Source: Tilletia caries (lineage: Eukaryota > Basidiomycota > Exobasidiomycetes > Tilletiales > Tilletiaceae). From it: a DNA stretch of 64,000 nt. Position 1 is the stretch's first letter; every line of letters begins with the position of its first letter. Of this stretch, positions 35,246-45,615 are shown one piece after another. Location: positions 186,001-250,000 of the forward strand of contig JALUTQ010000007.1 of the NCBI GenBank assembly GCA_032718865.1, read 5' to 3'. A model generated the notes under the pieces. It was given only the letters and a program-made list of their open reading frames with translations. It did no database searches and was not told the DNA's origin. Position numbers and translations under genes: made by a program.

Positions 35246-36853
35246 TGTCGACTGTCGACTGTGCAGTGTTCAGGTTGGGTGGTGGTAGGGTTGATCTGGT
35301 GTGGAATGGGAAGAGAGTTCAGTAGTGATGGTGATGGCGAAAGCAAGGGAACATGGACGCTGATGAGACTCGCCTGGTGAATGTCGAGGATGAGGTCGAG
35401 CTCGTCCTCCCCGCGCCCGGCGCGAGCCCGTCGGAGTGAGTTTCAGGGCCGATGTCGCCGAGTTCGCAGAGCAGCAGTGTTGACCGAGGAATGCGATGGG
35501 CCGGTGGCCAGACGGCGATGAGGCCGGGAACTGGATGGGGAGGAAGGGAGGGATTCAAGGCATTCGGGACCAGGGGCCGAGGCGCCCTACGCACCTCCTG
35601 TCGGAGCATCCCTTCGTGGTCTCCTGGCCTCAGCACTAGTGGGAGACCCAAGGCGCCCCGGTCCCGAAGCCTGAAGAGCCAACCCAACCAACCCCACCAG
35701 ATTTACCCCTCAATGGCCCCATGCCCCCGTCTGGCCGTGGGGTTCAACCGGGTCAGTGAGGTCAACAGTCCGCCGCCCCGGGGGTCTCCTGCGCTCTACA
35801 CTCCAGCGAAGGTCAGGCGTATGACCCAACCCGCACCGTCCAGTACCCGTCGGGGTGAAGAGTGGCGAGCTCAACACCCCGCCAAGCTGACAACGGCTTA
35901 ATGCGGTCGTATCAGGGCGTCCACCGCGACAAGACCCGGACCCAGGGCGACAGCCGCATCACCCAAAGAACACCGGAAACGCACAATGCTGCTCTCCGCA
36001 AAGGCTTCCCCAACCCATGCATCCCCGCACTGACAACTCCGGAAGCACGACGACCTGAAACTCACTCACGGTTTGGGCTTGGGTAGCGCTGAGACTTGAT
36101 GTTCGGGGAGGAAGATGGTGCTGTACGGCAATGATGCAGAAAATTAATAGAAATGCATCAGTATTGAAGGGAATGAGAGCTGGAACCTAGAAGCTTCAGG
36201 AACATACTCACCTTCGGCGGGTCGGTGAGGAACCAGGGCTGACGTCCATCGAGGGTGAGGCTTGAGGGTCATGGTCGAGGGTGAGACTTGAAGCCGGAGG
36301 GTGATGCGAAGTTGGTGTGTGAAGATGCTTGAGGATGTGGGTGCATGGGTGCTTGAGTGTTTGAGTGCATGAGGTTCGGTTGCATGGGGTGCATGGGTAC
36401 ATGGGGTGCATGGGTGCTTGGGTAGGGTGCATGAGCTTGACCAGATGGATGTCGGCTGCCGAATGCTCGAGCAAGGGTGTTTGCCAAAGGAAGGACTTGA
36501 ACGTTGATGAAGGTCGGGAGTGGATCGATCTTGATGCATGTGTGTAAATGAGTGTAGGTGAGTGTGAGAGTGAGTGTGAGAGTGTGTGGTAGAGTGTGTG
36601 TGAGAGTGTGTGGTAGAGTGTGTGAGTGAAGATGAGTGTGGTTGAGTGTGGGAGGGAGAGAAGACGAGAGGGAGGAGTTGTCTGCAATAGGGTGGGTGAG
36701 GAGGAAATCTGGGAGGGGGGGTTGGAGTGGGAAAGGGCCTTGTTTTATACCTTTGCCCCCCCCCCTCCCAAAAGCAGTCAGCAATCGATCTTTCTTCCTA
36801 CGTCCTTCGAAGGGCGTACCATATCGATCGAGGTCATGGGGCCCTGAACTCAC
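35246..36853. other. Repeat-rich stretch with minus-strand splice-like signals
   Basis: No supported gene. Minus-strand donors of the GTGAG type occur at about 36066 and 36207. Two simple-repeat patches on the plus strand lie at about 36340-36425 (GCATGGGTG words) and 36537-36640 (GAGTGTGTG words). Confidence 0.4.
36537..36640 (+). repeat. GAGTGTGT-type microsatellite
   Basis: Roughly 100 bases of degenerate GTGTGTGAGAGTG / GGTAGAGTGTG units. Confidence 0.8.
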
Positions 36854-37717
36854 CTATCCCGTACCCGAGTACGAAGAAGCCCTTCGCACGCCCTCCAGGT
36901 CGGCAGATTGCGCCATCCACTCGTCGGGTGCTTGCCCACCCCGAAATCGACTTGATTCCTGCGCCTGTCTTGTTTGCCCAGCCTGTAGCCGATCGAGGCG
37001 CCTGCCTGTTGCTTGCTGTGCCTGTCCATCAATTGAAGCGCCTGCCCGCCGACCGAGTAGTCCTGGGCGTCGTTGTTGACACAGCAGAAGGTGGCGTCGC
37101 CTGCCCGCCCGGCCGTCCAGATCGAGAATCGAGGGTGATGAAGATGGTAAAGCAAAGGCTGTGGATGTCAACAACAGGTCAGCACGTCATGAGGGCATAG
37201 TTCTCGCCCCAGAGAGAGATTCCGCCTGGCCAGCTTCGATTCCAACTCACAATCGAGGGCCATTCGGGGGTTGTTGACGTGGGCTTGGGGTGGTGTCAGC
37301 CAAGATGTGGCCTGGCCGCCGACCGCTAAGCCCTCTACCCTGGCCATCGTTTGTTGACCGTCTGGCGCCGCCTGCACGCCCATGCATCCAGGACGAGATT
37401 GAGATTGAGGGTGCTGAAGACGGAAAGACAAGAGGTCAGCAAGTCATCCAGGCATCGTCGGCGTGAGAGAGAGAGTTCCCGCCTGGCCAGCTCCACGTCC
37501 TACTCACAATCGAGGGCCATTCGGGGGTTGTTGACGTGGGTTGAGGGCGGTTTTGGTCAAGCTGTTTGTTCCTCCTGAGCTCTGAGAATGGGATGGACTG
37601 CTGTGTTTGCTGCGCCCGCCGTGCTGTTGTTTGGATCGCGGTGCAAGGAGTCGGTGGGCCTCGTGGCCGTGCCAGCCAGAACCGCATGACCCTTATCACA
37701 CCCAGGCGAATGACCAA
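36854..37717 (-). CDS. Hypothetical protein, three exons
   Basis: Exons 37717-37508, 37413-37251 and 37158-36854 join in phase to 225 residues, starting MVIRLGVIRVMRFW and ending SSYSGTG. Both introns have GTGAGT donors, TGCTGACC-type branch sites and CAG acceptors, which supports real splicing. The protein is Gln/Arg/Ser-rich with no recognised domain. The exon-1/intron-1 boundary region is repeated at exon 2/intron 2 (ACCCCCGAATGGCCCTCGAT at each), read in different frames. It may be a lineage-specific gene or a spliced non-coding RNA. Confidence 0.3.
37085..37545 (-). repeat. Tandem duplication of an exon-intron unit, about 257-base period
   Basis: The plus-strand word starting AATCGAGGGCCATTCGGGGG occurs at about 37250 and 37507. 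The neighbouring TCCGCCTGGCCAGCT / CCCGCCTGGCCAGCT and GGTCAGCA words recur at the same spacing. Each unit contains a minus-strand donor and branch site. Confidence 0.7.
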
Positions 37718-38557
37718 AGGGAATCAACAAGAGCGACGATAAGCAAAGCGTAGGATGGGCGCGCCTTGGACTTGGAATGCTGGCGAGGTCAGGGTGCAGG
37801 TGAGTGTTGCATACGTACCGTCACATCGAGTACATGCTTCCCAAATTGTGTTTGCCACGACCAGGTGACCGGTGACCAGGTGACGAGTCGGGCTTTGGGC
37901 ACGGACGAACGGTGAACAGAGGTCGAGAAGTCCCAGCGCTTTTCCGTTTCGACAGACGGAGAGGACGGGACGATGTCGGTCTTGCGGGCTGCGTCTGCCG
38001 GAGAGGGAAGAAGAGGGAACATATGCGGGGTTTGGGGAGAGAGGAGGACAAGCAAGGACAAGGGAAGAGATACGAAAGAGCATTTCATACTTATACGCTG
38101 CCTCGAACGATAGACGCGACGGCGCGCCAAAGGATTGCAATCGGATGCCGGAATTGTGCTACTTGCTTAGTGGCTGAAGTTCGATTGCGGACGGACTTGA
38201 ATGCTATATCGGACGGAGACTTCTGATCCCGAAATGCGATCTCGTTGAGGGCTTGGAGAGAATCTCAGACAGTCAGTGACTCCATGGGATGGACTCATGG
38301 ACCGACATTCCGGCAACCGGGATCCATGGCGTTGGATGCGTAGCCGGCGTCAAGTGCGGTGGTATACCACAGGCACCAGGGGCAGCGTCTGCGAGGCGGC
38401 GGTTGCTTGAGTCCTGGTAGTTTTCTATTGCCGACGATGGATCGACCATCTTGTCGGAAGCATCGAATGACCGGGCTGGCGGGAGGGAGGCATGTCTCCG
38501 TGGGCGAGTACATGTCCGGGCTCGAGAACCGAACGGCCAACTAAAGTCCATCATCCT
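37718..38557. other. Non-coding stretch
   Basis: No recognised domain or repeat beyond scattered short words. Confidence 0.35.
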
Positions 38558-39250
38558 TCATCCTCCATCCTCAGACGCAAGCGACATGGTCGCCACCTTT
38601 CGACCTGGCAGAAGACTTGAAGGGTCGCTGATTGTGTCGCGGCGACGCGACCTTAAGCCCGAGGACGTTGTGGGCCAGGGTTCGGTGGGATGGTGGACCT
38701 GGAAGGGGTGTTCGGACTTCGGTAGACGGGATGGGGGTGAATCATGATCCGACGGGTCAGCAGCAGATGAGGTTCACGACCTCCTTCGCGTTGGCTTGTG
38801 CACTCACTCCTCCAGACGTGATGCAGACGTCATCCTCGGACCTCGAGCCGGGGCGTGGGGACGCCGCTCCCAATCCCGTCTCTCGTGACGTGTGTTTGCC
38901 GTGGATCTGGAATCGTGGGCCAGAGTTCGGCGAAGAATGACCTGGAAGGGATGTTCTGCAGACAGGATGGAATGAACCAGAATCCGATGGGTCAGCAAGT
39001 GCGGTCTGACAAGGCAATCGTCCCCTCCTACACTTCGGCTGTACACTCACCTTTGATGCGCTTCAGCAATGCGTCGATCTTGGGAGTTGGCGAACCGCGG
39101 GGGAAGGATCGTACCGGTCGTCGATGCTGGTTCTGGCGATGCCTTGAATACTGAGGGAAGAGGGGGAGAGGAGGCAAGCGCAGCGAGTGAAGAAGAGCAG
39201 GAGGACTGCTCTGGGGAGGGAGGGAAGAGACGTTGGTGAAAGCATGCCAT
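38558..39250 (-). CDS. Hypothetical protein, three exons
   Basis: Exons 39250-39051, 38955-38808 and 38698-38558 join in phase to 162 residues, from MACFHQRLFPPSPEQ to LASEDGG. Donors are GTGAGT, both introns carry TGCTGACCC before the acceptor, and no stop interrupts the joined frame. Composition is Ser/Pro/Arg-rich. No family is recognised. Intron 1 plus the start of exon 2 is duplicated as intron 2 plus the start of exon 3 (CATCCCTTCCAGGTC versus CACCCCTTCCAGGTC). Confidence 0.33.
38690..39050 (-). repeat. Tandem duplication of an intron-exon unit, about 245-base period
   Basis: On the plus strand GACCTGGAAGG-GTGTTC at about 38695 and GACCTGGAAGGGATGTTC at about 38939 are followed by matching GGATGG-TGAA-CA-GATCCGA-GGGTCAGCA segments. 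The unit spans a minus-strand acceptor, branch site and donor. Confidence 0.65.
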
Positions 39251-39608
39251 AAACTGAAAGAGGGAAGACTGGTCATCATATCAACCCGCTGGTTAAATGC
39301 GCATGTACGTTGAGCGAACGAAGACGGGCCGAGGTAGGCGGGAAGGTGCAACTTGCTGTTCACGGCGGGCTGCAGAAGGAGGGTCCTGGGGATCAGACCG
39401 ATGAGGGAAGAGGAAGAAGCAAGCACGATGGTCTCGACCACTTCAGTGACTTCGAGCAAGGGCAAGGGAACAAGCACACATAACCACCATCCAAACCCGG
39501 CCAAGCAGAGACGGGGGACCAAAAGAAAAGAAAAGGGGGGACCCACATCACATACAAGTTATTGATTCTCCAACCACGACGGCGTAACGGCGGCCAAAAA
39601 TGCGTTTT

Positions 39609-41729
39609 TCACCTCCTCCGCGCCCTCTTCGACCCCGTCTTCCGGATACTAAACAAGTCCGCCTCGACCTCGAAATCCCGCGCAGCCGAAAGTCCATGTA
39701 AACTCTTGCCCACCTCGTACCGCAGATGTTTCGCATTCGCCCCGCCGCCGATGATCACCACGGGAGGCGGTATCGCTGCGGTGCTACTCCCGTTCGGCGC
39801 CGCCGCTCCTGTGGGGTTCGAGGAGGTGCCGTTGTTGCCGATCGCCCCTGCGCCGGAGGGACTTCCGCCTCCGATGGAGATCCCGCCTCGTCCTACACCA
39901 CTCAACAGCCCCAACCCTCCCAATCCACCCAAGTGAAAGCGGAATCCAGGGGGCATATGCACCTGCACCGGCGTCCTCCCTCCTGCGCCCGCCCCTGCGG
40001 CTGTAGGCGCAACAGCAGCCACAGACCCCGCAGCAGCAGCATCCGACGTCGTCGATCCCGAAAGCAGAGCAGCTGTCACAGCCACCCCGACGGCGGTAGC
40101 AGCCTGGACGGCCGCTTCTGCATTGGCGTTGTTATCGGAGGCGACGGCGCCCGCTCCTGCGCCTGGACCGGGGGCGTTCGCGTTCGTAGGAGGTGCTCCT
40201 GCCGTGTTTGACATCGACGCCGAAGGCGTCGTGGAAGATCCGTCCATAGCTTGCGCGGCGGCTGCAGCAGCTGCAGCCGCGGCCACCGCAGCCTTCTTCT
40301 TCTTCCCGTTCCCGTGCCCGCTCGCACCGAGGTACGGCGATCCGGGCGTGAGATCCCTCTGATGAACCGAAGGAGGAGCAACGGCAGCGGCATGGGAGAG
40401 CGACCACGCGATATCCGCCAATGCGGCACCTTGTGGACCAGAGAAGAGCGCCGTTGACCCTCCGAGCCCAAAGCCAAAGCCATAATTGGGCATGTCCGAG
40501 TCAGGATCGACGTGATCGCCAGCAGCTACCCCTGCTCCTCCTCGGCCGCCTGAGCCCGATGCGCCCGCTCCCGACGTCGCGCCGCCGGCGGAGGAGGACG
40601 AGATGCCGGCGTTGTTGGAGGCGGCTGTTGCAGCGGCGGCGGCCGCTGCCGCCGCAGCTCTACGGGAGGATGAAGTCGTCGTCCCCGTAGCCGGAGTAGA
40701 AGAAGTACCCCCGACACCACCCGCAGACAACCCCAACAGCGCACCCGCCGCACTCCCATCCGCACCCTCTGCACCCTCTCCCTCATCCATCCCCACTCCT
40801 CCGCCGCCGCCTCCTGCCCCGCGACCCAACCTGCCCGAGCCCTTATTCCTCAACTTCCTGGTGGACCCCCGACTCAGGACGTCCCCAAAGCCGCCGACCT
40901 CAGCCCCACACCCCGCAAACTCATTCCCGCCCTCCTTCTCCTCCTTCAACCTCTTCCTCCTCTCCTCCACTGCGACGAGGAGCGTCTCTCTGACATGTTT
41001 CTTCTGCGCGCGGGCCTCGTCTTCGATCTTCGAGCGTTCGGTCTGGTGGGTGTTCTTGACGGATTCGATCTGGTGGAGGGAGAAGAGGGCTGATTCGCGG
41101 AGACGTTGGTCGCGTTCGAGGGCGAGGTTGGAGAGTGCGAGGAGGTAAGGGCGGTGATTGAGTGGGTTGTTGAGGAGGGAGGCGTAAGTTTCTGTGAGGG
41201 CTTGGTATTGTTCTTGGTACATGCTGTGGGACGGTTATTTAAGAATGGAGGTGAGTAATGGAATAGGAAGGCAGTGAAAATTGTAGAGATGATGGATACG
41301 CACGCTTCGCGCTCGTCGAGAGTGTCCCAGTGGACTCGGTATATACGATCGACGACCTCCTTGCGCTTCTTGTCCTTCTTGCTCTCGTGTGTGGGAGGGG
41401 GGAGGGCGGACGAAGAAGACGAGGGACCTGCTGCTGCCGCCGCCGCTGTTGCTCGTGGTTTTGAAAATGTCATAGTTACCGGAGGCGGCAATGACCAGTA
41501 TCCCAACTTTTCAGCGGCCTCTCTGGATGGGTCTGGGTATGTGTATGGCCGGGAGGACGGGCCCGGGGTGGGGATGGGAGGGTGTTGGTGATGTGGTTGG
41601 AAGAGTAGACCCTGCTGCTGCTGCTGTTGTTGTGTTGCTGCTACCATTTCTTTTCTCTGATGTGAGGAGTGTGAGCGACTGCTTCCTGGCTGTGGCTGTT
41701 GCTGCTGTTGCTGCTGAGAGTGATGAGCG

Positions 41730-41774
<45 letters not shown>

Positions 41775-41908
41775 GACTGGGAATGGTTCCTCTTGGACGA
41801 GGACGAGGATGAGGATGCCCCTGCTGCTGGCCCTGCCCCTGCCCCTGCCCCTGCTGTTGCCCCTGCTGCTGCTGCATAGCGTGTTGATGAAGGCATCCGT
41901 CCGTCCAT
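39609..41908 (-). CDS. SDS3: Sds3-like subunit of the Rpd3L histone deacetylase complex
   Basis: Exons 41908-41304 and 41223-39609 give 739 residues. The Sds3/BRMS1-like coiled-coil domain lies at about 180-310: DRIYRVHWDTLDEREAMYQ, then ALTETYASLL, LALSNLALERDQRLRESALF, TERSKIEDEARAQKK and LLVAVEERRKRLKEEKE. Sds3 holds Rpd3L together and is needed for its deacetylase activity. Yeast Sds3 has 327 residues. This protein is more than twice as long through a Gln/His-rich N-terminus encoded by a long CAG/CTG run (41729-41771) and a Gly/Ala/Ser-rich second half. It ends with a conserved-looking stretch (AKHLRYEVGKSLHGLSAARDFEVE). It shares a divergent promoter with the UCH gene. Confidence 0.8.
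41729..41771 (-). repeat. CAG/CTG trinucleotide run coding polyglutamine
   Basis: About 13 consecutive CTG units (CAG on the coding strand) encode part of the Gln-rich N-terminus of the Sds3-like protein; further CTG runs lie on both sides. Confidence 0.9.
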
Positions 41909-41994
41909 GCTGGGCTTGTCTTCGTTGTCGATGTGTGCGGAATGCTCAGCGTGCTCAGCGTGGGCAAGTGAGTGAGTGAGTGAGTGAGCTGAGT

Positions 41995-42015
41995 GTGATC
42001 ATTTGCTATGATCAT
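41995..42015. promoter_or_regulatory. 21-base palindromic element in the SDS3/UCH divergent promoter
   Basis: TGATCAT, a five-base spacer (TTGCT) and ATGATCA form a perfect 7-bp inverted repeat. Including one flanking base on each side, all 21 bases are identical to 45459-45479. It sits 87 bases upstream of the SDS3 ATG and 222 bases upstream of the UCH ATG. I read it as a shared transcription factor site; the factor is unknown. Confidence 0.7.
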
Positions 42016-42236
42016 CTGCATCTCCAGGAATGCCGAATCGTTGCGCAACGAATGGCCGTGCGCACCCTCATCCTTCCAATCCTCACTCCCCCCCACTTGT
42101 ACCTCCCCTCCATCCTGTGACAGCCAGCTGCCAGCCAGCTACATACATACAAAAGCAGCGCTCTCCCTGCCTTCCTCGACCTCGACCTCGACCTCGACCT
42201 CAGACGCTGCCTCCCCCCTCTCGCTATCTCCTCACC

Positions 42237-43117
42237 ATGGCTCACTCAGGTCAGTATCACAAGCGTCCCCAGCCCCAAATCACACAAAAGCTAACCCCCT
42301 GCCCCCTCCCCCCAGACTCCCAACGCAACCCCATAAAATGGGTCCCCCTCGAAGCAAACCCAGACACCTTCAACGCCTGGGCCTCCACCATGGGCCTCAA
42401 AACCAGCCAACTCGCCTACCACGACATCTTCGGCACCGACCCGGACCTGCTCAGTATGATCCCGCAACCCGTCCAAGCGGTCCTCCTCCTTTTCCCGATC
42501 AACGAGGCCATCGCTGCCTTTCGACGCGGGCAGGATGAGGGCAGGGAGGAGCTTACCACGCCTGAGGCAGGGGACCCACCGTTGTTGTGGTTCAAGCAGA
42601 CCATCGGGAACGCATGCGGCACCATCGGCCTCCTCCACTCCATCGCCTCCTCCCGCTACGCCCGCTCCCACATCCTCCCCGCATCCCCGCTCTCCCAACT
42701 CCTAGCAGACGCAGCACCGCTCACCCCGCTCGAACGCGCATCGTACCTCGAGTCCTCCCAGCATCTCCAGACCACACACGCCTCGGCCGCTCAGGGTGGG
42801 CAGACGTCCGCGCCTGCGCCGGAGGATCCGGTCGATTTGCACTTTGTGTGCTTTGTGAGACATGCGGGCAGATTGGTTGAGTTGGATGGCGATCGGAAGG
42901 GGCCGGTTGATCATGGCGTGCGCGTGGACTCGCAGGAGGAGCTGTTGGGCACGGCGGTCAAGTGGATCCAGGAGAACTACGTGCGTATATTACCCATCTC
43001 GAGACGATGCAAATTTGTTATGTACTCACCTTCTGTATTTTCGACACCTCCCAGATGACGCGCGCGCCGGACAGCATCAACTTCAACCTCATCGCTCTCG
43101 CACCCGCCCAAGCCTGA
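42237..43117 (+). CDS. YUH1: Ubiquitin carboxyl-terminal hydrolase, UCH family (peptidase C12)
   Basis: Exons 42237-42249, 42316-42980 and 43055-43117 give 246 residues, the usual UCH size. Catalytic residues are all visible: Gln99 and Cys105 in KQTIGNACGTIGLLH, His180 in VDLHFVCFVRH, and Asp195 in LVELDGDRKGP. The N-terminus (IKWVPLEANPDTFNAW) and the C-terminal INFNLIALAP also match UCHL3/Yuh1. The enzyme trims small adducts and peptide tails from ubiquitin and processes Rub1/Nedd8 precursors in yeast. The first exon is only 13 bases (MAHS plus one base). It is divergent from SDS3. Confidence 0.93.
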
Positions 43118-43510
43118 TCTCGTTCTTTATTGCCTTCCTTGGCCTTTTGTACGAACCAATCCGCTGTATGCATCATTGCGACCATTACCCAACCTGCTCC
43201 TTAACTTGGTCCAAACTCCACCACACAGAGAACGGTATGATGCTCGTCCTCAGAGGAGGCCCTTCTCGACTCCCACCTCATCGAGCCCCTCACACGAAAA
43301 CAGAAGGGAGAGACAGAAGGAAAAGTCACGAAAGGGGGCCTCCATCTATTCGTCAAGAATACCGAAGTTTCTCGAATGGGGGAGTCGGGAGAGCAGCAAG
43401 AGCAACGAAGGCGGGGCGGCTGGGATAAGAATGAAAGGGAGAATTGAGACTGAGAGAGAGGGACAAAGACGGCAGAATCGGAGAGCTTCTTCTTCTTCTT
43501 CTTCTTCTTC
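43118..43510. other. Convergent 3' intergenic region
   Basis: Between the UCH and Utp12-domain genes. No further feature was seen apart from the edge of the TTC/GAA-rich run coding the acidic end of the Utp12 protein. Confidence 0.5.
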
Positions 43511-45298
43511 TCACTCCTCCTCATCGTCCTCCTCTTCTTCGCCGTCGGTGCTCTCAGCCTCCATGTCAACCAGCCCATAGTCCGCATGATCCTCGTCGTC
43601 CTCGTCCTCGTCATCCTCGTCGTCGTCCTCCTGTGAAACCGGGAAATGGGTGAGCAACGAATCAAGTAAGAGGGAAGGGAAGGAAAGGAAAAAGACGGAA
43701 CGTACCAGTTCAGAATCGCCCTCTTCGTCAAGTAGACTTTCATCATCCTCATCCCCCTCCTCTCCTTCCTCCGCTTCCTCCTCCGCTTCCTCCTCCGCTT
43801 CCTCCTCATCCCCATCAAGATCCATCAAATCGCCCGCCTTCTTCCCCCCCCTTCCCTTTTCCACACCCTCAACAGCAGCCCCCCGCTTCCCCCTCTTCGG
43901 CACCAGCCCATCCTCCTTCCGGCCCGCCAACGCCCGCGCACGCAACACCCTCGCCGTGCGCGCCATATGAGCCTGATCCTCGTCATCCCCCGACGAATCC
44001 GCCGTCGTGTCTCCCCCTTGGTCGTCGTCGTCGTCGGAGGAGGAGAGGATGGTCTGTTGACGTCGTCGTGAGGAGGCTGATTTGGAGCGACGGCGGGAGG
44101 AGGGGGTGCTGCCGAGCATGATGTCTTCGATTTCGGAGTCGTCTTCGAGTTCTTCCGCGGGTAGGACGGGCGAGTCGTCGTCGTCTTCCTCGTCGTCGTC
44201 GTCGTCGTCCTCATCCTCATCGTCGTCACTGTCCTCGTCTTCGTCCTCGGCATCGCGGTTGTTGAGGACGTCGACTTCCATCCCTTCGTCCTCGTCCTCG
44301 TCGTCATCGTCATCATCATCGTCGTCGTCATCTTCATCATCGCTCGGCTCGATCCATCGCGTCGGATCATCAGCAGGACCGCGACCGCGACCCTTGCCAC
44401 CCTTCTTCTTCGATCCCGAAGCCGGAGCCCCCGCGCCCGCATTAGCCAAGCGCGACTTGACCCCCTGTGCCCCCCTGCCCGCCACAGCAGCATACGCAGC
44501 CCTGATCTCGATCTGACTCAAGACCAACTCGAGCCTGCCCTGGAGGCCGACCAACTTGGTATGGGAGGCCAGGCGGGACGAGAGTGCCATATGGAGCGAT
44601 GCGAGTCGTGTGGTGAGGTGCGGGAGGGCCATGAGATACGAGGTGTGCAGGAGGAGCACGGACCGGATCCACTCGATGGTAGTCCGTACTTTCCCCGTCG
44701 AGCTTCCCCTGGCGAGCGCGTCGTTCGCGGCCGCCGCACCTCCTCCTGCTGCCCCATCTTTCGAGGCCCCCACGAGTCTGGCGACGAGCTGCTCGAGGAG
44801 GGAGAGTGCTTGGGCGCCGGTGATTCGTTGTACGGTGGAGCGGATGAGGAGCGGGTCGGAGTGTGCTAGGATGGAGGAGAGGAGTGCTTTGTCGGCCGAG
44901 TGGAGTGCTTGTGTGAGTGCGTGGGAGAGGGCGGGGGAGGAGGCTAGTGGGTTCCCGGATACGGCTGCGGGTAGCGGGAAGGGCGTGATCTCGTCTCCGT
45001 CTCCGTCTGGGTGCTCGGCTTGGTTGGGTTGTGCGTTTGGCTTGGTGACTCCGTTGGTGAGGTCATCCTCGTGATCGTGGTGGTGGTGTCCGTTTTGGAT
45101 GGGCCTTGGCTTGGCTGTGGTGGTCCTGATGCGTTCGCCCAGCGTGGGCTCGTCGGTGTCGATGAGGAGCGAGTCAGGGAGGGTGTGTGCGAGGGAGTCG
45201 AGTGCGCTCTGGTGCGATGCTGAGACGGCAGAGGCTGCTGACTTGCGTGGTGTGCGGTGTGTCTTTGGCGCGAGTGCTGCCCTCTTTGCTGCGGGCTG

Positions 45299-45335
<37 letters not shown>

Positions 45336-45367
45336 GCTGGCGATCCTGCTGCTGCTGACTTCGCCAT
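43511..45367 (-). CDS. Utp12-domain protein, small-subunit processome type, without WD40 repeats
   Basis: Exons 45367-43706 and 43630-43511 give 593 residues. The Utp12 domain is clear at about 165-315: LSHALTQALHSADKALLSSI, STVQRITGAQALSLLEQLVA, TIEWIRSVLLLHTSYLMALP and SRLASHTKLVGLQGRLELVL. In yeast Utp5, Utp12 and relatives this domain follows WD40 repeats and works in 18S rRNA maturation. Here the N-terminal 100 residues are low-complexity Ala/Gln and no WD40 is encoded. The second half is intensely acidic (Asp/Glu runs, residues about 350-460 and 520-593). An alternative start at 45478 would place the ATG inside the palindromic promoter element, so ATG 45367 (MAKSAAAG) is preferred. The intron (75 bases) stays in frame, so retention would not stop translation. 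Confidence 0.78.
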
Positions 45368-45458
45368 TCTTGCTGCTGCTGCTGCTGCTGACTGACTGGA
45401 CTGAGTTGAGGATTGCTGCGACTCCAACTTTTTTTCTTCGGGAGCGGGAGAGTGGGCG

Positions 45459-45479
45459 TGATCATTTGCTATGATCATG
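45459..45479. promoter_or_regulatory. Second copy of the 21-base palindromic element
   Basis: Identical to 41995-42015. It lies 92 bases upstream of the preferred Utp12-domain start and 137 bases upstream of the ATG at 45616, thus again in a divergent promoter. Confidence 0.7.
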
Positions 45480-45543
45480 CTTATCTTATCTTATCTGGTG
45501 AAGCACAGCCCTCGCTCAGGCCGGCGATGTCCGAACGAGTGAG

Positions 45544-45551
45544 TATATAAG
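45544..45551 (+). promoter_or_regulatory. TATA box of the rightward gene at 45616
   Basis: TATATAAG, 65 bases upstream of the ATG and followed by a CTCTCTCCC-rich leader. Confidence 0.55.
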
Positions 45552-45615
45552 AAGGGCTTCCCATTCCTGCCTTCTCTCTCCCATCTTCCCACTCTCTCTC
45601 TCCCATCTTCATACA

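Noticed and set aside
36340..36640. Regularly spaced short repeats considered as a CRISPR-like or satellite array
   Set aside because: Units are degenerate microsatellite words without unique spacers.
45368..45478. N-terminal extension of the Utp12-domain protein from ATG 45478
   Set aside because: Its first codons (MIIANDH) fall inside the 21-base palindromic element, which is also present in a promoter elsewhere; a downstream ATG gives the same promoter spacing as SDS3.
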